Shown piece by piece: positions 22,526 to 33,459 of a stretch of 64,000 nt of DNA (its first letter is position 1; each line of letters begins with the position of its first letter). The stretch spans positions 1 through 64,000 of the forward strand of contig CH003065.1 in the NCBI GenBank assembly GCA_000149265.1, read 5' to 3'. The DNA comes from Ciona savignyi (Eukaryota; Chordata; Ascidiacea; Phlebobranchia; Cionidae). The notes under the pieces are model-generated. The model made no database searches and was not told the origin of the DNA. It saw nothing but the letters and a program-made list of their open reading frames with translations. A program made the position numbers and the translations under genes.

Positions 22526-24174
22526 ATTTATGGGTCCCATTTGGAAAAATGGGACACATATTGGTTTTGTCCGTTTTTTTCGTTTTTTTTATCAAACGCT
22601 TGATACATGGCTTTTGTACCCGACATCTACCAAAAGAGGTAATGGAATCACAATAAAATTTGTTAATTTGTTAGACAACATGGTCAAGATTTGCAGAAAC
22701 CAACATTTTGGTCTAGGGAAATTCCACAGGGACGTTAAAAACCAAAACGTTTTTTTTCTAAAAAAATAGCTTTTTTAGGCATATCGCTTGAACGCCTGCT
22801 CCAACTGGAATAAGATTTGGTGGAATGTAAGTGCATTAGCAACTGCTTTACCACTTAAAAGAAAGAAAAAAATACCTACCCTAAAAATGACGGAAATACC
22901 CTAAAAATGAAGATTTATTCCTAAACCATGATTGTGACAGGTATGGTCTGTGGACCCGACATCTAACAAAAGGGGTAATGGAATCACAATAAAACTTGGT
23001 AATTTGTGAGACAACATGGTTTAGATTTGCAAAACAAAAATTTTGGGTAATAAAACCAGGGGAATTCCCTTGGGACATTAAAAACCAAAACAGTATTTCG
23101 TTCTAAAAAATAGCTTTTTTGGGTGTATGGCTAGAATAGCTGCTCCAAATTTATTAAGATTTGGAAATATGTAAGTGCATTAGCGACTGATTTAAGAACC
23201 AATATAAAAAAAACATATCTAGGGAAATACCTCAAAAAATAAAATTTTGTCCTCAAATCATAATTTGACAGGCATGCCATGCCATTCCGACATCTACAAA
23301 AAGAAGTACTGGGATCGCAATAAAACTTGGCAATTTGTTAGACAACATGGCCTAGATAAGCAGAATCCAAAAATTTGGGTGATAAATCCAGGGGGATTCC
23401 CCGGGAACGTTAAAAACCAAAACGGTATTTTGTTCTAAAAACAGCTTTTAGGATATAGCGCTAAAACACGGCTGCTCCATTTTCAATCAGATTTGGTAAA
23501 ATGTAAGTGCATTAGCCACTGATTTAACTCTTAGAAAAAAAATATATAGGGAAGTACCCTAAAAAATACGATTTAGTTCTCAAATAACGATTAAGACAGG
23601 CATGCCATATCTCCCTGATATCTCCAACAAAGAATCGTCAAATCGGTTTAAAACTTTAAAAGTTGTCAGATAACATGACCCAGATATGTAATAACAGAAA
23701 TATGTTTACTAATCCCAGGGTATTTCCCGAAGCCATAAAAAACTAAAGTCGGCTGTTTTGGAAATTTAGCTTTATTGAGAAGCCTTAATTTAAAACCTTT
23801 GTGGTCAAATGTTAGTAAATCTTACAAGAATATTATTTTTTTAACTACACATGAAAATAAGTTTGGTTTAATAACTATGGGACCCATGCGTTTATGCTTG
23901 CAGAAACAAAACTATTGCAGTCCGGTTAAAACTTTCTGGACTGTTGATTAACATGGACCTCCCCTGCATATATCTGACAATAAATATGTTGGGCAATGAA
24001 CATGGATAACAAAATTGTTACCTCAGTGACCCATGTGCTTATGCATGCAGTAACAAACTAAAAACTCAGTGTATAAAATACAAATTGTGGTTAGGGACCT
24101 TGTAGCATAAATATGTGGCATACAACATGTGTTTTACAAATAGTGGTGGTTAACCACGTGGTTGACACTCTGTA
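22526..24174 (+). mobile_element. Hairpin/CTAG element, array A
   Basis: The left end has a 9-bp stem (22534-22542 with 22547-22555, 4-nt loop). Then come about four tandem units of roughly 330 bp marked by caggcatgcca, gacatctac, gacaacatggt and ggctgctcca. A 3' region follows with cccatgcgtttatgcttgca and tttacaaatagtggtggtt. It ends with the perfect palindrome AACCACGTGGTT (24152-24163) and gacactctgtag. No transposase or Rep/helicase coding is visible, so it is non-autonomous. Confidence 0.7.
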
Positions 24175-24354
24175 GTTGAAGTACAGAGTTTCTTGTCCGT
24201 CCGAAATCATCTTAAATGTGTTTTATGAGCTTGCTTTCTCATCTATGTATTTACCTTATATAATGTCGTTCTAGTGTACACAGTAAGTTTAAGGCGTTGT
24301 GTGCTTTTAACATGATTATTCTTTCACCCTGTTGAATTTCTACCTGGAGAGTGT

Positions 24355-24454
24355 NNNNNNNNNNNNNNNNNNNNNNNNNNNNNNNNNNNNNNNNNNNNNN
24401 NNNNNNNNNNNNNNNNNNNNNNNNNNNNNNNNNNNNNNNNNNNNNNNNNNNNNN
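24355..24454. other. Assembly gap (100 N)
   Basis: Exactly 100 N, a conventional fixed-size placeholder, between two inverted copies of the same repeat family. The true distance is unknown and the inverted order may be an assembly effect. Confidence 0.99.
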
Positions 24455-25589
24455 GTTTAACCCCACCATTCTTAAAACACAATTTGTATGCTATGTGTAT
24501 ATGCAAGTAGGACCCCTATTTACATTCTGTGTATTTTATATACAATCTTGTTATCCATGTTCAGTTCACAATATATGTTATTGTCAGATATGTGCACGGC
24601 AGGTCCATGTTATCCAACATTCTAAAAAGTTTTAACCAGACTGCCATAGTTTTGTTTCTGCAAGCATAAAAGCATGGGTCCCATAGATATCAAGGGTTAT
24701 TTCCCTACGTATTTTATTTATTTTTTCCACATTGTCTAACTAACAGAACACAAAGTTTTATTGCGTTTCCATTACCCCCTCTGATAGATGCCGTGACAAC
24801 ATGCCATGCATGTCGCAATCATGATTCAAGAACACATCTTTGTTTTTCAGGGAACTACGCTATGTAAATGTTGCCTGCCACAATCATGATTTGAGAACAA
24901 AATCTTTTCATGATTTGAGAACAAATTTTTTTAGGGTATTTCCCAAGGTAACTTTTTTAATTCTTCTAAGTGTTATATCAGTGTCCAATGCACTTACATT
25001 TGATCAAATCTAATTGAAATTGGAGTAGCCGTTTAAGCGCTATGCGCAATAAAGCTGTTATTTTTTTTAAAAAAATATCGTTTTGGTTTTTCACCTCCAG
25101 GGGAATCCCCCTGGGTTTATTACCCAAAAGTTTGGTTTCTGCATATCTAGACCATGTTTTCTAACAAATGACAAAGTTTCATTACAATTCCATTACCCCG
25201 CCTGGTAGATGTCTGTGCCACAAGCCATGCCTGTTACAATCAAGACTTAAAATCAAAATCTTATTTTTTAAGGTATTTCCCTAGGTAATATTTTTAATTC
25301 TTTTAAGTGTTATACCAGTGGCCAATGCACTTACATTTATCAAATCTAATTGAAATTGGAGTAGCCGTTTAAGCGCTTTTCCCGAAAAAGCAAATTTTCT
25401 TAAAATAATATCGTTTTGTTTTTTCACCTCCACTGAACGTTCCCCATGGGAATTTTCTGGTAAATGTTGGAGCCACAAGCTATGCCTGTCAAGCGTTTGA
25501 CGAAAAAAAAAATGAAAAAAACGGACAAAAACAATATGTGTCCCATTTAAAAAATATTTTGTGTCCCATTTGAAAAAAAAATGACCCAT
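24455..25589 (-). mobile_element. Hairpin/CTAG element, array B (inverted)
   Basis: Same family as array A but reversed. It starts beside the gap with the reverse of the 3' region (cataaaagcatgggtcccat), continues with reversed units, and finishes with the reversed 5' end (cggacaaaaacaatatgtgtcccat). The 5' segment with gtgtcccatt is partly duplicated at 25,540-25,570. Confidence 0.6.
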
Positions 25590-25640
25590 AATAAGCAACC
25601 GCTACATATTCACACACAAACATTTTTTTAATTTGTCCGA

Positions 25641-25930
25641 CTAATTGGCTTGGTGGGTTATTGCGTGGCCTTTCAGCCGAAGGGTTGCAGATTCAAACTG
25701 GTCCTCAGCTATAGTCGGCTGTGTCCTTGGGCAAGTCACTTAACGAACATTGCCTGAACCCAGCGGATTGATGGGTTCTACCAAATTGAAGGAATGTGTC
25801 TATCATATACAACACACTGAAATAGCTCCCGTAACCCGACAGTGGGCGCGAGATGATCTGACGATTGTCCGTGTGGAAACCCCCCTGCGTTTTCCCATTC
25901 ACGGAAATAAATATCATATTTCCCAGTACA
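25641..25930 (+). mobile_element. SINE, second tRNA-derived family, full-length copy
   Basis: The head has A-box-like taattggcttggtgggtta and B-box-like gggttgcagattcaaac. The body includes tgtccttgggcaagtcacttaac and cccgtaacccgacagtgggcg and ends in cccattcacggaaataaa. A copy in the equivalent 5'-flank position exists next to KLHL copy 2 (43,205-43,520), so this insertion predates that duplication. Confidence 0.7.
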
Positions 25931-26374
25931 CAATCGGGGATGGATTCGTCAGTCGGTAAACTTGTTCTGATTGGAGGTTTCCAGACTACGCAAATATTGT
26001 AGCAGTTTGCGTATTGTTTAATGACCTCATGACATTAGTGGTATAGCTTGTGAAGGATGTAAATTATTAATCTGATAACGCCTATTAAGCAACTCTGTCT
26101 TAGCAGTTTATTTACGCATTTTGAGTTTTATTTACGCTTTTTAGTATTTAATTTGTGCATTTGTATATGCTTTTACTTTGTGTGCTAGTGTACTATAGGA
26201 ATTCTATGAAGTTTCATTAAACCAATAACCACTGCTTGCTACCAACCATTTAGACTTGGAAGCCAGCTTCTTTAAAGTGCACTCGATTATAAGATGATAA
26301 TTCTCTGTGCAACAGGTATATAACAAATCGTTTGTATTTTCAGAATTGTACCGTTTTATGTAACTGACTAAAAC

Positions 26375-29300
26375 ATGGCGAAAGAATTAAAAGCGCAAAG
26401 CCACTATGTAAATATTATGGAAGCTTTAAACAGGTTAGTGAAGCTAAGTTGTTGTATAATCGCTGATTTTATCTCTTTTTTGCAGGCAGCGCAGGACGAA
26501 CGACAAGCCATTGTGATGTCACACTGATGGCAGAAGATAAACATTTCATCGCTCATCGAAGTATCCTGAGTGCTAGCAGTGTTTATTTCGATACCATGTT
26601 TCATAGTCGGGTACATGTAATTACATAAAGTTAATTAACAATAAATGTTAAGGTTTAAATCACAACAGCTTATATTCAGTATTTGTGTGGACATCAGTTT
26701 TAAGATTCTAAGCTGTTTTCAAAGGAATGGTCCAACTACCCCAATATACGTCAACTTTACCCATTTTTTTATATTCATTTAGGATGAAATAAGTATGTTT
26801 AACACATGTAAAATCGCAAGAGGCATTAACATATAGGCAATTCATTCGATGAAGTATAACCCATCATTTCAATGGATTTGGGCATGTCTGTTAAGTGCCT
26901 TTCAACCTGGACATTGAGCACCTCGTATAAATTTTTGTTTTAATTTATGTCTAAGATATTTTGTGTTTTTACGTCGTTTTACTTTTGCGTTTCAATTTTT
27001 CAGACTCTCACGTGTTATTACTGGTTACGTAAGTATAACCTTGTACGGGCCTTTGTATTTCAGCAGTTTAAATCGTTAACATAGTTTTCCCTACTAATTC
27101 CCCACAGTTAGTTAAACGTGCAGATGTTAAACGTCTCGCACGTAAACTTCTCGCACCTCGTAAATTCCCTATATATTCTGGAAATTTAAATAATATAACA
27201 TACATTAACGTACTAAGTAACTCGCTTCGTGAACCTAATGGTCGTGAACCTGTATATTGAATGAGACGCAGAATACAACTAAACTGAATCAAGAGTTAGA
27301 CTTCGAGTTTGAGATTAAGACTTACAAATCGTGGCTACTATAATAATTAGTAGGCGTTCTGTAGACACAGCAAGCTATGTCAAGTTTAAAGTAACAAGTA
27401 TATAAAGAAGCCTTTACAAAAAAAAGCGCGAGCCCACAACATCATCGACCAGCTAGAGCCGACTTCGATCTGTAACCCTTCCACTGAAAGAAGACTCACT
27501 AATCCACTGAGCTAATAGGCCGAACAAACCCAAAAGCTCGTCGTAGTCCTAAAAGTGATATTTGTCAATACACATAACTGCAATGTATCTTTACCAAACA
27601 TTTGGGCTAAAATACAGTGTTAAGTATAAATTATTGCTTTTCATTGAAATTTGTTTAGATGCCTGAGAAGTTCAGGGAGGTGATTGAGATTAAGAGTGTA
27701 AGCAAGCAAGCGATGCAAGATGTCGTTGATTTTATTTACACCAACCATGTTTCGCTATCCATTGATAATGTGGAAGAAGTCCTACATGGTGCTTACTTGA
27801 TGCAAATACAAGGTGATACTTTTTAATAGAGAATAGGCTGTGATTACAATAGTAGTGTTTTGGTAACTGGTTCTAACGTTATTGTTTGTTTACCCAATTG
27901 TGATGATTCTCATTAAATCAAAAGAAATATTAAGATGGTGTTACTTAAATATTCAACAGAAAACACCTGATAAATATCATGATGATAAATAGATGGTATT
28001 GTCGACAAAGCAAAGTTGTAACATCGACCAAGTGTACAGTGATTTAATAAAACCCCAATCGATTGTTTGTGGAAGGAATAAATTTACTGTTATGACCGAA
28101 CTGGGACTTACTGCTTAATAAATAAAGCATGTTTCATCATTCCTCGATTTTGCTTTTAGACTTGATTGGACTAACTATCGAATACCTTTCGAAGAAAATT
28201 AGCCTCTTGAATTGTTTGCATTTCCGCCAACTTGGAAAGTTATATTCACTTGAGGCTTTATTGGTGAAGTGCAAAGAATGTATATTGGAAAACTTTGATG
28301 AAATCTCAATACAAACAAAGTTTAATGACATAAAAGCTGATGATCTGGGTTCCCTTCTTTCCTCCGATGATATGTCGGTATTTGTCTTTTTTAACTTTAA
28401 ATATATTCACAAAGCATAAACCCAGTAGGTAGAAGCTGCTTGGCATCGAGCAATTCCTAGGAGAGAGTTGTTCATGCGGAACGAAAAAATCTTTTTTCTT
28501 TGTTTCGGAGGCCGATTCTTCTCTTTTCAAACTATACAGCGCCGGTCAGCTCATATTGTTCCACTACCAGCTGCGCGTCAAACTGTCAGGCGAAAGGTGA
28601 TAGGTTCGATACCAAATGCTGGCTATTCGGTGGTGTGCTAATGTGCTTGGGCTATGCACTAAGTTGACATTGCTTAAAACTAGTAGAATAATGGGACAAC
28701 ACTAAAAGGGGAGAAACTGTACACACTATTTGTGTGAAAACTAACTCTAAGCTCTAATCCCAACCCTAACGATAATCTTAACAGTTTACTACCTGCTGCC
28801 TTTAAATTCATCATACCGCATATAAATTACCTAGATTTTCTTGATATTGATCAAAAAGGTGCGGTTTAAAAATTATTAAGGCGCGATACATTTTGAAAAG
28901 ACAAGAATCGACCTCCGAAAAAAAAGATTTTGGCGTTCCGCATGAAACACACTTTTCTAGGAATTGCTCGATGCCAAGCATCTTATATCAAACCAGTAGC
29001 TTGGTGTAAACAACAAATATGATGCACATTATGCCGTGGCAGATTCTTCTAGTGACGTGTTTTATTTAGTAGCCCAATATAAAAACACGATTTGTTTGTA
29101 TAACATACAAGTTTCTAGTTGTATAACTTAATAAGGCTGTGTGCACAAATGGTTAATGTGACCGATACTAATACCAAATTATATACAAAACGATGTTTGC
29201 AAAGAGCCCAGTGGTTTTAAAACTAAGCCGATAAAATAGAAAATAACAAAAATATTTGACTTAGGTTTCGTCAGAGGAAGCACTTTATGAAGCCCTGATT

Positions 29301-32300
29301 CGTTGGGTAAAACATGACCTTGATACTAGAAAGAAACATTTCCCAACATTGTTTCAACATCTTCGTTTACAACTGGTTTCAGTGGATTACCTGTCAAAGA
29401 ACATTAGGAAAGAGGTCGTAAAGTAAACGAAATCGTGTGGTTTACAAAAGAATACAAGGATGTGTCCTAGATTATAGCTCTATGCATATGTAGAAACAAC
29501 TCTATTTTATCTTGTTTCTGTTAAAAACAACAGGACATATGAAACTAAAAATTCGCAATACACTATATTAAACTACTTAACACTGTCAAAGAATAATTCT
29601 GGAAACTGTAACTTCATTGGACATTTGTCATTTCACAAATTTCATTCGAATAAAAACCATTACTAACTGTAATATTAAGTTGGCACGGAGTATGCCAAAA
29701 ACATGTGTGTTATTTAAACACTAAAAAGCAGTGCTAGTCATTAAAGAATAGAAACATTATGTAGTGTGAACGTTATACACATATCATTGTGTTAACTGAG
29801 TATTGTTACGTTCATACACAATTGTGATAATGGAGTTTTATGACTTACACACATATTATTTAATAATAAAGCATTGTTACGCACCTTGCCATTATGATAA
29901 TGAATTGCTGTTAATTTCACGCTTCACCTCAACATAACACCCTCCTTTACAGAGATTAGTTCGAGCTTCACTGGATTGCAGGGATTTGGTTGAAGATGCT
30001 TTTTATTTCCATGTCGAACCCGACATGTACGAAAAAGAAAAGCTACGAATTGGAAAACAGAACAGTAGGTTTTTAATGTTTTTCAACGGGGGATATATAT
30101 CTCCATTTATGCTGACATCCATTGGAAGTCAGAACGATTTCATTTTGATCAATTTGATGTCAAGATGGGTTTAATTTTGTTTAATGTGATGTTGCATCAA
30201 ATTTCAGCAGTTGTGTGTTTAACATCACTCATTGCAAAATAAAGTGAATTTATACCTGACTATTGTTACTCATCATTAACACAACGCTAAATTTGACGCT
30301 ACAATAGGGGACAAAAGACAAATATTCCCGTTTTGTTCTTGTTTGTCGAGATCCCTAAAGTCTCCTATTTAAAAAAATGCTATGCAACTGCTAACATGAT
30401 AAGGATTTTTAATTCAATAATGTTTAAGGCGATTAAGAAATCCGACAATCTATTTAGATAGTTATAAACATCACAACTTTATACTAAACCTTAGGTTTTA
30501 CTTAAATTGTAAGTATCATCGTGAACACAAAAATAGTAAACGATCTTCCAATAAAAATTGTGCCTTTATTTAATTATGCAGTCTGTATTTAACATTATAA
30601 ACCATCTTATTTATTTTTCTTGCAGAGATCATGTTTGTGCCGCTTTCTCAAAAGAATGTTGTGGTTTTGAACTTAAAAGAAAACTCGACTACACAGCTTG
30701 GGGTTAGTAGATGTATATATATATATACATATTTGTGTAAGCATGATTTGCAGAAGTTTTTTGGGGATTTTCTTTTTCTCTAGATATTTTTGCGCAAAAC
30801 AGACATATTATTAACCAAATTTATTATACAGAAAAATCCGTGAATTCCTTCTTTCAAATCTACGCTGTTCTGTTCGTTAAACGAATAGTTAATTGAAAAT
30901 ACTACAGTTTGTGTTGTTGTTTTTTTTGCCCGTAAGACACCTGGTATATAGTTGCCTTGTACAAATAACGTTTATTCTACTAAGGAATACGTTCAGATAG
31001 CATATTTAGAAAACAATACGGCTTTGGCAAAAGATTTTGGCATTTGTATGCCAGGTTTCGAAAGTAACAGACTTGTCACCAAAACCGCTTCCGTTTAGTT
31101 TGTAAATAAATTGGTCCCGTTAAATATTTAGCCACACCGACTGTATTATATTAGAGGCATTTAAAACCAAAACTGGCCAAAAGACAACACGCTTTAAATG
31201 TCACAAATGCAAAGAGGCCAAGATGGAATGCACCCCACAGCAATTTACGAGTGGAAATCGCTTTGTTCTTATGAGAAAATGACAATATTATGATTGACAG
31301 GTAACAGGAATTTACCCAGGCAATTCAGCTGTCGTGGTACACGATGGAAAACTTTATTGTTTTGGGTTGCCTCCGGGTGAAGCTCGTGTGGGATGCCAAC
31401 CAGACACTAGTGTGCAATGTTTCGATGGAGCAGAGTGGCATACACTTCAACCAATGCCACAAATACGGTATCATTTGTTTGCTGCTTGTATAAAAGGTAA
31501 GTATTAAGATTTTTACTATGTAATATTTAATATTCTCATCACAGGTGAGAGTTATGTATTCGGACTTGGGCAGCAATTGGATGGAAGCTGCAATCAATTT
31601 CAAATCTCTACATACTTGTACAATGCACTTACTAATAAATGGAAACTTGTTGGTCACAATAACACAAGCATTTTTAGAACAAAAACAACTACTGCTGTGG
31701 TTGAAGGTAAAGTTTAGTAAACTATCCTGATCTATCACGAGAATACATCGCATTTAGATATGGCTTATCGTTTGGGCGGATATCTGCAAAAATTCAGAGA
31801 GAATGAAAATAACACAGACGGTTGGTATATTTTAAATTTTAATTAATAGATTGTTTTATACGCTTGTTTTATTTCTGATTTTCATTTTATTATTACTAGA
31901 ATAGTTTGTCTGGTTGGTTTATAAACTTAAAATAAAAACGATTCCAGAGCGGCGAAATAAAAAGTATTTTAAGCACCACTTTGAAAATATAATTATCCTA
32001 TCACCAAGGATTTTAAAAGTATTAACGAACCAATTGTTGCATTCTCCTGCTCTAAATAAAATCATTTTCTAACCAACATATTTAGAAAAGGATCATATTT
32101 ATGTTTATCCCCGTGGATGGACAACACAAGGGGCGTTATTACACGAGCAATCGTCAGATTACGTCGTGTCCACCGTCGGGCTATCGGAACAATTGCAGTG
32201 TGTTGTGTTTAATTTAATTTTCTGATTATTTTATTGTTTTTTTTTCAATGAAAATTAGTCTGTACCGTGGTTGAATTGTACAATGCTTCAACCAATCAAT

Positions 32301-32743
32301 GGACAACCAGTAGAAACATGAACGAAGCCAGAGCTTTGTGCGGAGCCGTTTGTTTGAATGAAACAATATTTGCTTTTGGTAAGCTTTATGTTCGCTAGTT
32401 AGTGCATTGTTTAACTAAGCCATCACCCAGGCGGATTTGGTATCGGTAACATCCCACTATCATCTGCCGAGTCGATGAATGTAACGACTGGAGTTTGGAC
32501 AAAGCTGACCATCGATGTCCCGTATCCACTCGGTGAAACTTGCGCTTGCATTTTGAAAAAACACATTGCAGTATACGGGAGGTAGGGATTTCAATAAGCG
32601 TAAAAGTAACTGTAATTAAAGCGTAATTTCACAGTTCAAGCCCAGGCCGCATTGCAATGTACACATCAGCAATGATGTTGCAAACGTTTATTGAAAACGA
32701 AAAGGAGTTAATTAGTGGATCTGGCCGATTGTTGTTGGTCTAA
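26375..32743 (+). CDS. BTB-BACK-Kelch protein, KLHL-type, copy 1
   Basis: Thirteen exons: 26375-26433, 26490-26610, 27659-27812, 28160-28377, 29265-29414, 29953-30064, 30626-30702, 31301-31496, 31545-31706, 31758-31820, 32259-32378, 32431-32581, 32635-32743. The sum is 1692 nt, or 563 residues, normal for KLHL proteins. BTB is about residues 25-115 (CDVTLMAEDKHFIAHRSILS; MQDVVDFIYTNHVSLSI), BACK about 115-240 (LHFRQLGKLYSLE; EALIRWVKHDLDTRKKHFP). Kelch-type repeats fill about 275-563 (AVVVHDGKLYCFG, YNASTNQWTT, ALCGAVCLNETIFAFGGFG). KLHL proteins are usually CUL3 ubiquitin-ligase adaptors; that role is inferred. A one-base insertion relative to copies 2 and 3 near 26509 requires using the acceptor at 26490 instead of 26486; if 26486 is used, a stop follows within exon 2. 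The last exon lacks the N-x-W element present in copies 2 and 3. Confidence 0.88.
26935..27275 (-). repeat. Dispersed repeat, inverted partner of 34,735-35,040
   Basis: Shared blocks on opposite strands include ccttgtacgggcc, ctaattccccacagttag, cgtctcgcacgtaaact and ttccctatatattctgg. It lies in the intron after the first BTB exon of KLHL copy 1 and is absent from the same intron of copy 2. Confidence 0.6.
28434..28985. mobile_element. Foldback MITE in KLHL copy 1 intron
   Basis: Arms of about 97 bp (28434-28531 and 28890-28985) are near-perfect inverted repeats: tgcttggcatcgagcaattcctag against ctaggaattgctcgatgccaagca. There is about 360 bp of non-coding sequence between them. It lies between the BACK exons at 28160 and 29265. 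Confidence 0.75.
29138..29240 (+). mobile_element. tRNA-derived SINE
   Basis: Head gtgcacaaatggttaatgtgacc and tail block ttttaaaactaagccgataaaa. The equivalent introns of copies 2 (about 41,225-41,315) and 3 (about 56,395-56,475) hold the same SINE reversed with the gene, so the insertion predates the duplications. Confidence 0.55.
32098..32205 (-). mobile_element. SINE tail fragment, second family
   Basis: Blocks cccgtggatgg, ggggcgttattacacgagcaatcgtcagatt and ccaccgtcgggctatcgg. Homologous fragments sit in the same intron of copies 2 (about 37,145-37,240), 3 (about 49,370-49,480) and 4 (about 62,340-62,460), so it is ancestral to all four genes. Confidence 0.6.
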
Positions 32744-33062
32744 TTCTGATACTGAATTACATGTGGTTATGGACTTTATTACTTTTTCACGTGACGTTAA
32801 ATCATTTCTTTTAAACCTAATTTAAAAATGCCAATACCACCCATATAAATTTTGTAATGAAACGCTTTATATGTGTGGCTTTTGTTTAACGTTTTATTGT
32901 TGTTACAGCTTAACCAAGCAATATCAAATATATTTCTGAGACATGCATCACTACCAATTCGACAAATTAATCTACCCCATGCATTAATCAAATATTTTAT
33001 TTATATAACGTAAGCCGTTAAAATATAATTATTTTATGTATAAATGTACTGTTTTTATGTCT

Positions 33063-33068
33063 AATAAA
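33063..33068 (+). other. Candidate polyadenylation signal, KLHL copy 1
   Basis: AATAAA about 320 bases after the stop, within 3'-flank sequence shared with the other copies; copies 3 and 4 have it at the matching place. Confidence 0.45.
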
Positions 33069-33099
33069 ACAACCAAGGGGAATATGCAAAATTAATTGG

Positions 33100-33182
33100 C
33101 ACTGTAAGCCAAATGGTCAACTCGACTGATACCCAAACCAATTCTGCACAAAAAAGGACGTCCATCATAGGTAGTTCTTTAA
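33100..33182 (+). mobile_element. tRNA-derived SINE, degenerate
   Basis: Block gtaagccaaatggtcaactcgac at the head; the tail is eroded. Confidence 0.4.
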
Positions 33183-33459
33183 AAAAAATAATAATTAAAT
33201 AAATAAAGATTGACTTTCCTCATCGCATGAACGGGGACTTTATTCACTTTTCTGTAGCGCTAGAATCATTTTACTTGGATAATTTAAGAATTCGAATGGA
33301 AACAATCTGAGCCTTGGAAAATCGTATTACTCTGTAGTAACTGGCACAGTCTCCTGTTTCATACGCTGGGAGAGTGTATAACGTGTCGGGTTACTTTAGG
33401 ATAATGGAATTAATACTCCCCAAAAACGTGGATTGCACGGAGTGGAACTCGTGGAAAGT

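Noticed and set aside
24251-24635. ORFs running through the N gap
   Set aside because: Unknown bases were translated as X; there is no evidence of coding.
22530-25598. ORFs such as MGPIWKNGTHIGFVRFF in repeat arrays
   Set aside because: They recur in several arrays because the DNA repeat recurs; no protein domain, and frames are broken between copies.
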